A stretch of DNA of 64,000 nt, from the NCBI GenBank assembly GCA_963978905.1, contig OZ022261.1, forward strand, positions 13,365,475-13,429,474, in the 5' to 3' direction. Shown here one piece after another: positions 44,334 through 55,693 of this stretch; the first letter of the stretch is position 1, and each line of letters starts with the position of its first letter. The stretch comes from Trichostrongylus colubriformis (taxonomy: Eukaryota; Nematoda; Chromadorea; Rhabditida; Trichostrongylidae). The notes under the pieces were generated by a model that saw only the letters and a list, made by a program, of their open reading frames with translations, was not told where the DNA came from and did no database searches. A program made the translations under genes and the position numbers.

Positions 44334-45565
44334 GCAGGCTCTTGTAGAGATTGGTACTGATGGTTGCGCTCTCTCATACGGACTGTCCCGTGCACCGGTG
44401 TAGTCGTCCCATGAATGGTTTAGCCCTCATTTCGTTTTCGAAACATAGCTTTCAACTAATTAGCCCAGGATGTCCCCTGTTCCTGTCTACACATAGCACC
44501 ACTCACCGTTTTGGGATAAATACATACTTCAATAACACATTTAACTTTAAGCTTAAGCAGATGAAAAGAAAATCGCTGCCTGATACCCGTCGAAGTAGGT
44601 GCCATAATTTCATGTTGTAGAGAGCTCGCTAACATGTCGAAATGGGACATTGGCCCTTTTCCCCTCTGAGAATATAATAATAAAAGTTTGAGTAAACCAA
44701 TGAGAAAAGCAGAAAAGAATAAGTTGTAAAATGCTGTCTTTGCGTACAATAAACTCGGTGTTGATGGGCACAAGAAATTCTCTCAGAAATGAATTGAGGA
44801 TGGGGACAGGGCCTTCAGCGTTGAGCATTCTCAGGAAGTAGAAACTTCCATTGGAAAACGTAGTGCTATTTAAATACGATTTAGTCGTAATGGCTTGCAG
44901 GGGCCAGCCAATGTACGAATGAAAGGTTGGTTTGCCTGAGTAGACAGTGGCTCAGGATTCAATCCCAACACTGAGCTGGTGTTCAGTCTTCTCTGATATG
45001 TGGGAAAACGTCATCAGATGGTGTTGTTGAATCAAGCCAATTAGCAGGTTTGAATGGAAACAGTTGCTTCCGATGGTGAACTCAAAACAAGCAACGACTG
45101 GTGTTTGGTTCTCACAAACAATGCACCAATCCGCCCACCCACCTATCCAACCTTGTAAAAAATGTTCAAGTCCGCGAACCTCAAAACGGATGAAGCGGCA
45201 GATGCTCATCAATCCATTCGGGGTACGCCGTGCATCTGACTCGTGCACAAAATCAGCGATGTATTTGAAATATGGAGCTTGGCTAACTCAATGAGTACAG
45301 CAAATATGAAGAACATAAATTTTCCTCTCATAGGAGTGTGATACCATTTCTGTGACGAATTATTAGTCTGGGCAGTAAACCATCCTTACTTGCACTTGTA
45401 GGTGGCGCTTCTTGCTACCACATCGTCTCCGCTTTTCCCAGAAATTTCGCTCACATTGGGCATGCGTGTCCAGTACATGTATACTTAAGTGCTCGAAAAC
45501 TCCTTCATTCCGTGTACGACTTTCGATGAATCTTGGCATGATCTTTCAGTTATGGTTGTTCGGAT
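44334..45565. other. no recognised gene
   Basis: A minus-strand frame of 98 codons (45248-44952) looks like decayed repeat rather than a gene. The plus strand at about 44936-44980 has a box-B-like GGATTCAATCC but no cloverleaf. Confidence 0.5.
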
Positions 45566-45714
45566 GTTTTAGCTTCAACCAAGATTGTTAATCACTTTAT
45601 TTCAGGACTAGGTGGACCTCCACGGTCGACGGCCTCAAGGACTCTGAAGAAGGCGACGACGCCGAAACGTCATCGGCAAATGAAGTAATTAACAATCTTG
45701 GTTGAAGCTAAAAC
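45566..45714 (+). repeat. 149-bp inverted-repeat element with a hammerhead-like core
   Basis: The ends are 27-base perfect inverted repeats (GTTTTAGCTTCAACCAAGAT... and its reverse complement). Inside, CTGAAGA (45644-45650), a GGCG/CGCC hairpin and GAAAC resemble a hammerhead core of the kind found in Penelope-like elements. The stem I partners do not pair here, so activity is unlikely. Confidence 0.6.
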
Positions 45715-46014
45715 TCCTTTATTCCGTTTATCTTTCTTAAATGTGGGTTCCTAACCGCAAAAAATCTAATCGTGTTCATATACAACAGGAAACATCGGAT
45801 GTTTCCTCAATAATAAGAATAATAATGGTTGGGTAAAATTTACAAGTTCATTGCAAGCTTCTGGTTTAATAATGTGAAAGAGTTCAGTAAAACACTTGTA
45901 AGCATAAAAAGAAACGAAATAGCGGAATATTGATGAAAGTTGTTCATCTGATTGGACGCAGGATGGTGAAGATTGCACTCAGGCAGCGGAGAGGTCCACA
46001 GTACCCGCCATCCT

Positions 46015-46480
46015 CCGTTGATGACCGAAGATCAGGGTCGTTTGCCAAGGTATCGAAGATCAGCTGAACCAAACATGTCACACGACTCCGCGCGATAATC
46101 GTTGGACAACAACGTGATCACTCGCCGACCGGATCCACGGGATGTTCAGCGGAGAATCACGACGATCGCCAGTTCGCTGATCTAAATGATTAGGAATTGA
46201 AGAGACCTTCGTGACGAACTTGGGAGAGGTGCAAAGGCACCTAAAAAGGACGAACGGCCCTTCTGCTGAACTGTGACTCACGCAGTAAAATGAAGCACCC
46301 TGATAGCACCATTCAATACTGCCTGGCAGACATCCCGCGAACTTCCACATAATGATGGACCTCTCCCAATTCATTGTGATGCGCCACGCATCCTGTTTTT
46401 GTTTAGAGTTGCTTTGACTAGAATACACTGGTGTAAGATGGAATTAGGAAGTGAGCGAAGCACCACTTGCTCAAAGATTA
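46015..46480 (+). mobile_element. RTE LINE 3' fragment, strongly decayed
   Basis: Plus-strand frames read FAKVSKIS, then RLR, a shifted RDNRWTTT, and PDPRDVQRRITTIASS. They follow the order of the C-terminal end of nematode RTE proteins (KIRWAGHVMR, DNRWT, WIPRD.KR). Several stops and shifts are present. The same region is better preserved at 56400-56690. Confidence 0.6.
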
Positions 46481-46793
46481 ATTGATTCGTCACCATGACT
46501 GGGTATGAAAGCAAGGGAGTGCGTAACTTTCACAGCATTCATCTTCTGCCCTGAAGCACTGGAATTTCAGCAGGGCAGCAATACCAACTGTTCGTCAGAT
46601 TTCTGAATGAAGTGATTTTCCGTCAGGTTCTCACTTTCAAATAAGGTCTTACATGTTCCAGAGGGTGGTACTATTTCATAACTGCCTACTTCATAACGCC
46701 CGATATGGGTGTGCACACACTGGTATGAATGACCTAAATACTTTTCACCTACTTCGCACCTCATGTGCGAAAAGGTAATTAAAGGCAGCATGA

Positions 46794-47126
46794 GGGGTAA
46801 TTCGGAGGAAGAGTAAAAGAAGTAGTGAATAGGAAAGTGGAGTGCCTAGTGACAGGACGTGAAGAAAAAACGGATGGAAATAGCAAAAACCCAAGAAATA
46901 GGACCGCCTTCTCACCGTTGGTTCTAGGCGCGGGCGACCGTTCCGTCAAGAGGTGGATGGTGCGAAAGAGGTTTTCATTGGCATGTTGCCAAAAAATCCG
47001 TTGCGACATTTCTACAGCTCGGAGGCGCGCTTTTCCACCGGAATTTCGCCACAGATAGCCTTCTTAGATCTATAGTTTCCATGTGAGTGACTTCTTATAG
47101 GGATTACTCTATAGCCACATTACCCC
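46794..47126. mobile_element. small TIR element, family Z
   Basis: The ends GGGGTAATTCGGA and CACATTACCCC are inverted. Its interior matches the element nested at 33210-33742 over 'ccaccggaatttcgccac' and similar phrases. Non-coding. Confidence 0.75.
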
Positions 47127-48340
47127 TACTGCTGTCTCTAACTGGATGCGAGAATCATAGGTCAGATTCCATAGATTAATTGTAATGTCCGTAAAGGGAA
47201 AAATGGAGGCAGCTTCATTGGTCAGGGACAAAAAAAACGTCAGTTTGCTCGTGACTGGCATCAGCTAGATATACAGAAGAAGAGTAAGGAAAGAGATAAA
47301 AATAATGGGGCAAATATTCCTGGAACGTTCGTCTGTAAGGCCGCATTCATGCTTTGCGCCGCCAGGACGTAGCTGCTTCAGAGGCAGTGAGGCAGAGTGG
47401 CACGGGGGAGGTGCAAAGACGAAGCAAACTACAAGAGAAGATGGCACAGACGGAGACGCAGAGACGCGCAGCCAGGATGTGCCACCGTCACCGCAAAGTG
47501 TAAACTGGGCCTAAGCAGACCAATGTGTACTAACTCACACGATAAAGAAGGCAATATAATAACCGGACACCTCGATCACGCAATCGAATGATCCCGACGT
47601 ACACGTGTGTTAGTATTGAATGCCGATGTAGGATGTGGCGTCGCACAAAACTTGCCATCGCCGATTGCAATATCTTTGAGCAGCGATTGCGATCACTAAA
47701 GATGACGTTCGTTCCAACTCCGGCGCAAATGTGGTGCGCACGGCATGACGCTGATTTCAGGAGCAGCCGAGCATCAGGACTTCACGCCACAAAGTCGCAT
47801 CCTGTCACCGCTCTTATCACACCCAGTCCTCATTTTAAACGTGTTCTTTTCGATTTCAGTTATTTTATTCATTGTACTTTTTATTTGAAAGCATAGGACA
47901 TAAAATAATCCTTTATGTTTTTACCTTTTTCAGTCAGTAAAATCCTGAATGAGTGAGGCATTTGATGGTCGTATGGCTTCAATAGCTACTTTATTGTTAT
48001 TCTCAACAGGAACTAAACAAACAGAGAGACGGGCGAATTAATTTTTTATGATTTCCTCAGTCGACACAAGTGTTACCCGTAAATGCATTATAACGCCTTT
48101 AGTTTTCACGTTCTTCAGGAAACGAGCCTATGAGTACGTTCAAGGAGAACACATCATGTCGCTACAATGAAATTGTAAACAATTGAAGAAACTTCGGGGT
48201 AACTCATTTATTACTGTATATACTAGTTTACACATCGGCGAGGCAGCATCTCAGCACGACTAGAGCACATAGTGACACATGGTGTCGAAAATGCTCGATT
48301 ACGTCGACTTTAAATGATTTAAAAAGTGGCAGGAACATTA
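47127..48340. other. no recognised feature
   Basis: No gene or repeat identified. Confidence 0.55.
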
Positions 48341-48780
48341 ATTCGAACAATAACCGCAAACACTATCTTGTGGAGCGAAAAGAGCTCTATTGAATAGTAT
48401 AAAACAGTGAGCCAAAACATTTCATTGCCAGTACGCAATATTGAGTTGAAAAAAAGGTGGAAACTTATTCCTGCCTGCTGAAATATGAAAGGTGGTATCA
48501 TCTTGTAAAGGAAAAAAAAGCTCTATCGAATGTGTATATGCACATTTTCTCCAATTTCGATGGTAGGCGAGGAAGAGGAAATAACGAAAGTGCACACTTT
48601 TGCTATGTACTGCATTTGTGAGTCTTAAAAACGCAAATAGTTGAGCGATTTGTTCAAAAAGTAGTACCATTCTGTAGAGCTGAAAAAGCTCTATCAAAAA
48701 TTCACACACATACATTCTTTGATCTCGATGGCAGACGAGGAAAATGAGGTGCGCGAGTGCCAATTTTTGCCTTCAGCTTA
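48341..48780. repeat. degenerate tandem repeat, about three units of ~170 bp
   Basis: Each unit has a 'ctatcttgtggagc', 'catcttgtaaag' or 'cattctgtagagct' start, an AAGCTCTATC phrase and a 'gatggtaggcgaggaa' phrase. A similar 'ccatcttgtagagctcgacg' phrase is found in the arms of the large palindrome (9541-9560), so the two may share an ancestor. Confidence 0.65.
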
Positions 48781-48921
48781 CTTCATTTCCAAACCTCATA
48801 AATATTGGGTAGTCAAAGGAATCGAAAACAGATAGTAGCACTTCGAAAGAGGAAGAGGAGAACGTGAAAAACGGGGTTTAAAAACCGCGGAAACTTATCC
48901 CTCAACCCAATAATAATATTA

Positions 48922-49788
48922 GGTTGTCCCAAAAGTTTTGTCATATTTTTTTCGATTATCACTTTTTATTTTTTTTTTCGTCCAACAAATAATAATTAGG
49001 CAACAAAGTATTGACCATTGTTATCGGCAACCCACTGCCACTTTATAGGAGAATCGTTGATTCCCTTCTCCCAGAACTCTGGGTTCTGAGAGTCGAAGTC
49101 GCCTTCGCAAGCAAGTCAGAATCAACGAATTTTCTCTTGGCCAGGAAGGATTCGAGAGGATGGGTAAAGTGTTAGCCAGAAGGGGCAATGTCTGGAGAGT
49201 ACGGTGGGTGGGGCAGCACATCCCAGCCGAGCTCCTATAACTTAGCCTGGGTACTTTTCGCGAAGTGGGAGCGGGCGTCGTCATGAAGAAGGGTGACCGC
49301 GGACTTTTCCGGCACTTTTCTCGAACATCGACGGCGAGTTGCTGGAGCTGGTGGGTGCATACGGTAGCGGTGACTGTCTCGCCTTGTACCAGCACCTCGC
49401 GGAAAAGTATTCCTTCCTGGTCCCAGAACCAGCACAGTCCCAAGCGTGGTTTGTCTTTCATGTCAATCTCGCCGTTGCTGAAGCTGATGAACCAGCGGCG
49501 CACGGTCACGTAGCTCACACATCCCTTGCCCAATGTAGCGCTGATGGAGTGGCAAGCTTCCGTCGTTTTGGTGCCGCAAGACCGCTCATAATAGATGACA
49601 CCGCGAGTTGGGTGGGTATCGACAACAGGCATTGTAGCTCTCTCCACGGGATCTGGTGGGACAATATATATTTTCCTAGAAAGCTTAGGGAACGTTCTAC
49701 CATATTCCTGAACCTCCTGGACCTGCCTCGAAGTGAACAAGAGTTACTGATTTTTTTTTTGAAATATGGCAGGGCTTTTGGGACAACC
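48922..49788 (-). mobile_element. mariner element with internal deletion (867 bp)
   Basis: The inverted ends GGTTGTCCCAAAAG and CTTTTGGGACAACC are flanked by TA on both sides (48920-48921 and 49789-49790). The minus strand encodes mariner pieces: IYYERSCGTKTTEACHSI, VRRWFISFSNGEIDMKDKPR, WDQEGILFREVL, then in another frame LLHDDARSHFAKSTQ and a YSPD-like box. The stretch with the first catalytic Asp (TGDEKW box) is deleted and frames shift, so it is inactive but keeps both ends and could once have been moved in trans. Confidence 0.9.
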
Positions 49789-49803
49789 TAGTATAACATA
49801 TTA

Positions 49804-50184
49804 GGTTGTAAGGAAATTCTGGCCGTTCTTTTTTGCGTTAACGAGATAGGTTCAAATCTCAGAGCGCGTCAACGTGAATCAGCTTATATACTGTGCTTCT
49901 GAGATAGATAAAAAGTTGCTCTTTCTGATTATATGCTTTCCTTGGAATGCCACAGAATTGCGAATTACTAGGGAAATCTTAAAGTACTACGAAAATTCCA
50001 CTTCACGAATTTCGCTCAGTCGAGTCCCAGCAAAGGCAACCACAAATGTGGATACTGCAAGAGGAGAAGGTGAATCATAGGTAGGATGGAACACTTTGCC
50101 CTTGGTTTCAGAAGTGCAGAAATGAGAAAGAGTTGCCTGAATTTCCAACTGATCGAATCGCTTTGACTAAAACGCCGGAAAGCG
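49804..50184 (+). mobile_element. TIR element R1, copy 2, left part
   Basis: It begins GGTTGTAAGGAAATTCTGGC after TA and aligns with 33116 onward, including 'cagaagtgcagaaatgagaa'. Homology stops at about 50184 at 'ggaaagcgatagg', where RTE sequence begins. The rest of this copy is at 55693-55175 on the other strand. Confidence 0.82.
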
Positions 50185-52110
50185 ATAGGGCATTTTGTAT
50201 TCTCGCGACACTTCAGCTAGTCTAGTGACAGTGTAGATGTGATCGATTGTACTGAACCCTCTCCGAAGGCCTGCTTCCTCGAATGGCTGTCTTTCATATA
50301 AAGTTCTGCCAATCTCATTCAAGATGACTCGATTGAGGAGCTTGTAGACTACAGACAGCGGGCAGATTGGAAGATAATTGCCAATGTCGTATGGATCTCC
50401 GTCCTCATACAGCGACACGGTCCTGCTAGTGTTCCACGACATTGGTACCTTATATTCCGGCAGGATGCGGGTGAGGAGTAGGGCCAGAACTTTAACCATA
50501 GTTGGCGGTAGGTCCTTTAGATGTGTTCGTCTGATCTTGTCGAGGCTAGGTAGTGTACCATTCTTCACCGAAAATGGTGTGTCCGACTTCGTAAAGGAGA
50601 ACTGAAGGGACGAAATACCCATGCTGCTTCATATTGCTCTTAGGCAGATTACATGATTATTGACGAGATTCGAAAAAATGTCATGGATGACTTTTTTCAT
50701 TGCCCTTCGGGAAGCAGTGGCTGTACCGTCCGGACGACGGATACCGGCCATTTTGGTCCGGCGAAACCTCTGCAGGCACGCTCCTCCCAACCTCTGCTGC
50801 TTCATCCAGTACTGCTGTACTTTTCTCTTTGAGATCTGCTTATTTCGCCTCTCTGTATTGCTTCGCAAGTTTGGACGTGAGTCGATGATCCTGCGGCTCG
50901 TGCAGCGTATAGTATCCTGAGAAAGATGCCTCCTGATGACTTTTAACCTCTCCTTGCACTATCGTGAAGATGTCCAACAAGCCGGTTGTATGTCCTCGAT
51001 GTTTTCAAGAGGGAAATGCTCTCATACGCCTGCGACAGACGAAGCGATCCTAGTTGATGACTGTCTTGGGTCTCCACTGCTTGAATTTTGCGGCTTTCTC
51101 TCCACTTTTCAAAAAATGGAATCTTGCTTGAAAAAACTGATGGCTTGATTCCGCATAGAACTTCGGAACAACGCTGACATCGGTCAGGCAAAACCCTTGA
51201 TTGAAGATTATGTGATCGATCTCTTTATAGAATTGTCCACGTAGTCACTTCCAAGTCCTTCAAAGATTAGAGGGCATTCGGAACAGTTAGTTACTATGAA
51301 TGGAGTATATCGATATAATAAACTCAGAGCGGCTTTCACCTTGTTCTCCATCCCTTTCCGTGAGCCCCGATTTGAAGCTCGTTATGCGTGCTTCTAGGAC
51401 AGATCTCATTTGAGATCGCCGACGATAATCTTGAAAGAGGTATGGCCTTCCACATAAAATGCTCCAAACTCGTCCTCGTCGTAGCTTGACGGTAGTGCAC
51501 AGGCGACCAAGATGGTCGGTGCCGGGATTGGACAACCACACGTTTTTGAAACGTCTGGTGCGAGTCACCAGATTTTTGTAGGAATCGATGTCCATTGCCA
51601 AATGCGTTTTGACGGGAACGCCAACACTACCAACCTCTCTCTAGTCGCATGTTTTGAGGAACAGTTCTTCTTCATTCCCGTAAACGGCATGTAGCTGGCG
51701 ATGCCTTCTCGTCTCAGTCAGTCTGTGCAAGGGCTCGTGCGTTCAAAGTAGAGATCGCCATCTTAGTCCTTCTGGCAGTCAGTTATAGCCCTGAGACTGT
51801 AGCAGCCTCTCCTGAGCGGTCCTAGCCAATGCTATGTATTGGGGCTCCTTCAGGTTCAGAGGAATGACGCCCATACTTAGTGCTAGTTTCGGGCAGACGT
51901 GCATCCACGAGTAGCTTGCCAGGCTCTGTCTTGGTGGCTGGGTATACTCCGGGTAGTTAGCCAGGCTATTCCGAGGTAGACTTGGGTTTTACTTGTTGAA
52001 GGCGACCTCGGACCGCCTCCCATGTACTTCCCAGTCGTTAGAGTGCAAGTTTTTGGCTGAACCGAATGCAGTATACCAAGTGCATACAGAACGCCCCCAC
52101 ACGTATGCAA
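50185..52110 (-). mobile_element. RTE LINE, 5' half (endonuclease and start of reverse transcriptase)
   Basis: Minus-strand frames follow the order of nematode RTE proteins. Around 51600-51290 are endonuclease remnants. At 50990-50950 is TYNRLVGHLHDSA, and at 50770-50690 PDGTATASRRAMKKVIHD. At 50622-50187 the reverse transcriptase begins with the blocks PYDIGNYLPICPLSVVYKLL, NRVILNEIGRTLYE and RRGFSTIDHIYTVTRLAEVS, ending EYKMP. The 3' half is absent at this spot and found at 55694 on the plus strand. Many stops, so inactive. The 5' edge is uncertain. Confidence 0.87.
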
Positions 52111-53514
52111 AAAACGTCCGCAGAGTGTATGAATCAGCAGAGCACAGCAGAAACAGGAAGTCCATCCCCTGAATCCACCTGCGTCTCAGGGTAGGAGCAT
52201 GGTAGCTTTTGGTCCGCCATTAGCCTCTTATCCGAGAAATGGTGTCGCGGTACGTAGCTTGGCCACGTAAGGGCTCGAGATCCTTCAGCAAGAGAGACCC
52301 CTCGGTGGAGGAGATCCGTGGCTAATTATCGACCTTTGTCAAGGAGACACCTTGAATATAAAGACAGGTAGCGTTGGAAGCGTCAACCGGGAGGGGTCAT
52401 ATTTCCCACAATTTTTCGGACTCTAGGTTGATCCCCTTAGTTTCTAAAATACTTCATTCTTTCTTGAAGTATGTGATCAATCAGTATGGGACTGCAGGTA
52501 GCACAATGCGGCGTGTTTGGCATCAGAGTCAGTTGATACTTGCAGTTGGCGTGTAGGTTTGCTGGCTACATTACCCCACACACCTCTGTACACATCGAAC
52601 CTCTGAAGCAACGCCAGCAACCAACGTTTCGTCAGAAAACAGCTACATGTCATGAAAACCACATAGTTCGTTCCAGGGGCTTGACCACTTCTTCGTTGTT
52701 ACCTCCCACATTTGCATGACTCGTAGCAGGATCAAGTCATGTGCGAAGATAATTTTAGCACACTTTCGTGAAAACCGCACCGTCAGTGCCGCCATGGACC
52801 CATTTCCCGCGGATATTATGGGTGCATTCGTTCTGATCTTGCACTGATGCGTTTTTATACCCGTAAAAGAGTGAGAGTGCCACCCCCGCGAAAAGCGCAA
52901 GAAATGGGAGTATAATGCTAAAGAACATAATGGATGTAATGCTGAGTATAGTTGATTCGAAGCATTATGATCTTAGCTCATAGAATGCGTAAAGCAAAGC
53001 TAATGCTTAGAGTGTAGATTAATAGGTCTTTATGCAGAAATGAACGATTCCGTAATGATTTAATTTTCGAGCACTGGTCATGAAATTTATATCTGTAGTA
53101 CCTGGAAATATCGTTCCCATCTGGAAGCGAATAACCCTTATGGGTGGAATTCCATGTATGTGCACACGGCTTCGAACTTACTTCTATTTTCACAGCCTTT
53201 TCTTCATTCGAAAATTGCGTTCGGTATATCTTTCCATATTTTCTTGCTATGGGAACCGGAAATCGGAACGAGTAAGATCAAAATGTAAAGGCTATGGGAG
53301 TAACACATAATACACATGTATGTAACGAATGCAGGAAGATTTTAACCTTTGAATTTCCCTTCATAGTTCGCTGAAACTGCAAGAAAAATCAATGAGTGGA
53401 AAATAAAAAGCCAACCTCTGTGCTTGCAATAAAAGTACGGCTCTTAGAAATGATTCCCGACTTCTCTTTTACGCGATAAACCCTTGAGCCTTCACATGAA
53501 CGAGCGGTCATCCC
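52111..53514. other. no recognised gene
   Basis: Part may be the decayed 5' region of the RTE element above. Nothing else identified. Confidence 0.45.
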
Positions 53515-53735
53515 TAATATTTAAAAAAGGCATTGTCTGTCTGTCCGTCCCTCCGTCTGTTGCGTCATCACTTCGTCTGTTGCGAAATTAGGCATTATAT
53601 GAAAAAAAAAACCTGCGGAGATGGGGACAAGTGTGGTGTGGGTAGGGCATGGGACAAGAAGTAAAAACCCACACATAGTGGGTGGAGCGTGCACTGGAAT
53701 GTTGTTTTTGGAACGAAAATCGTTAATTGGGTTTA
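53515..53735 (-). repeat. dispersed GC-rich repeat copy
   Basis: Reverse complement of 22590-22805, with a CT-rich 'ctgtctgtccgtccctccgt' edge and the phrase 'gtggagcgtgcactggaatg'. Non-coding. Confidence 0.75.
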
Positions 53736-53789
53736 ATACATCGGAAAGTATGAGGGGACAAAAATGATTTGCGCTACTCTCCACGGGGT

Positions 53790-54310
53790 AAGGGTATATG
53801 TATGGATGGGTACAAGTTATGAATTGGTACGTATTACTGAAGGGAAGGGTATGGGAAAAATACATGCGGCTATAGTTGCTGTGAATATGACGCATGTTAG
53901 AAGCTACCAGTGCAGGACTGTCAACGAGTATGGGTGGATGCAACCATGGATATGAGTATGTAATGGGGTACGAGTATGAGACTGATTATTGATATGGATA
54001 TGGTTGTGGGCTCATCTCTGTACGGTGGAAGCTCTGCCGTGGGTGTAGATATGGGTATGGATATGGAAATGCGTATGGATATGGAAGGTTATGGATATAG
54101 GTATAGGTATGGTTATGGGTATGGATATCATAGGTATGTTCTAATATGAGTATGGGTAAGGGTATGTGCAACTGCATAAGCATGGAAATGAATACTGGTA
54201 GTACATATACCATGGGTCAACATGCTTTACTGGGTTGGCGATATCTCCACGTGCACGGCTTTGGGGTGGTCATATGCATCGGTATAGGTCTGGGCGTGTA
54301 TATGGGTTAG
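53790..54310 (+). repeat. TATGG(G/A) hexamer-type minisatellite
   Basis: Irregular repeats of 'tatggg', 'tatgga' and 'ggtatg' dominate this stretch, densest at 54045-54175. The long open frames here on both strands come from the repeat and are not genes. Confidence 0.85.
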
Positions 54311-54374
54311 CTACATGTGTGACCGAATATAGAAGATCATCAGATGTGAAGGTCAACGTGTTTAGTAGTACAAT

Positions 54375-54615
54375 GATGAAGAAAAAAACGGATTGAAGCA
54401 GTCAAAAACCCCAGAAATAAGACCCCCTCCCGCCGCCGTTTACTCCCAGAAGGAACGGGTCGGGCCGAAAAAAAGGACAGGCTGGGTTAAAATAATGTGT
54501 CAACTGTTGAAGAAGACGGCTCTTATAATGCCCGGGACATTCTTTCTCATTGGAAATTCCGCCACTTATAGTCTTCTTAGTCCGATAGCTTTCACTTGCG
54601 TGACCAATTTTAGGT
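54375..54615. mobile_element. family Z element, truncated copy
   Basis: Shares 'gtcaaaaaccccagaaataa', the GACCCC block and 'ttccgccacttatagtcttc' with 46794-47126. It keeps the right-hand part and lacks a clear left end. Confidence 0.6.
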
Positions 54616-55174
54616 GATCTCATTTTCCCTGTACTCGCTGCCTTCAAAACATGGGGCAATTTTCGCCTGCGGTAAGACCTATCGTAACGCTCGCAGTTCG
54701 TTAGGTTGCTACATTGCACACGCGACACCTTAAGATATCGAGTGTGAATCATATCGATTTTTTAAGGATCAAGAACACCTTTTCCTTACCCTTTCGTTAT
54801 TCTGCCACTCAGTGTTTCACTTAATCACTGATGTTTACTGTTTCACTTATTTCACATCATCATGAATGAATGAAATACACCCTACGAGACAACAAATGAC
54901 ATCTTCTACAGCGAGCAACTCAAGAAGGTGATGTTGCAGCTCAAAGAGATGCGTGGATCACAACCTCCCGCTTTTGAATTCGGGTTTCGAAATGATCGTT
55001 TCTCCACACCTCCGAGCCATCCCGGTCCTGTAAGAGTTTGCCAAGTATTCAAGTATTACATTAGGTCAGAAATCACATAGTGCAAGTCTGTCAAAGAGTA
55101 TGGGGTGGATATTCTCTTTATTATCCTATTATTATATTTTATCATAATCTTATTTTATTTTGTTATTATTATAA

Positions 55175-55693
55175 GGTTGTAAGGAAAATTTTGACCGGTT
55201 TTCGCAATTTCAAATTCGGGAGATCGATCATAACTCGGCTCTTCTCTGCATCTTTTCTCTCAATGTGAGCACCATTTGTTTTGCTACACTTTTGCCAACA
55301 TTATCCATAATTACATATTTCATTTTGATAAAGGGCTGATAATTTATTGCGCTAAATAAAAAAAGTCTCTCCTATAAAAAAAAGACTCTAAATCACCACT
55401 CTTTCTGAACACACTGCTACTGAAGGAACTGTCCAGATGTTTGAGAAAGTGGGGCTCAGTTAGCGTTAGATATGGTGAATATGATGCACGAGTAAGGACT
55501 TCACCCTACAAGTTCTTCAATCACTGAAAAAGGATTTGGGGAAAATACGCTCGCGCATAGCTATTCTGGGGGTTCGCGCGGCACCCTTTTTTTCATTTTT
55601 TTTTTCAAATCGAGGCTACGTGAGGTGGTCAACTAAGCTTGTTTGTTAAGGGCCATACTTGTGGATATCCCCTTTGGATATGGACGCTCATCG
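55175..55693 (-). mobile_element. TIR element R1, copy 2, right part (inverted)
   Basis: Read on the minus strand from 55680 it matches the R1 copy at about 34009-34100: 'ggggatatccacaagtatgg' against 'agggatattcaaaagtgatg', then 'ttgaccacctca' and 'gccgcgcga'. It runs to the terminal repeat, read on the plus strand as GGTTGTAAGGAAAATTTTGA at 55175. It completes the part at 49804-50184 if the segment between is turned round. Confidence 0.78.

Noticed and set aside
45644..45671. Active hammerhead at 45.6 kb
   Set aside because: The core boxes are present but the flanks do not form stem I, so only a degenerate core is claimed.
49339..49791. 150-codon plus-strand frame
   Set aside because: It is the antisense shadow of the mariner transposase on the minus strand.
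53764..54213. Open frames on both strands in 53.7-54.2 kb
   Set aside because: Products of the TATGG-type minisatellite, with Tyr/Pro/Met-rich repetitive translations.
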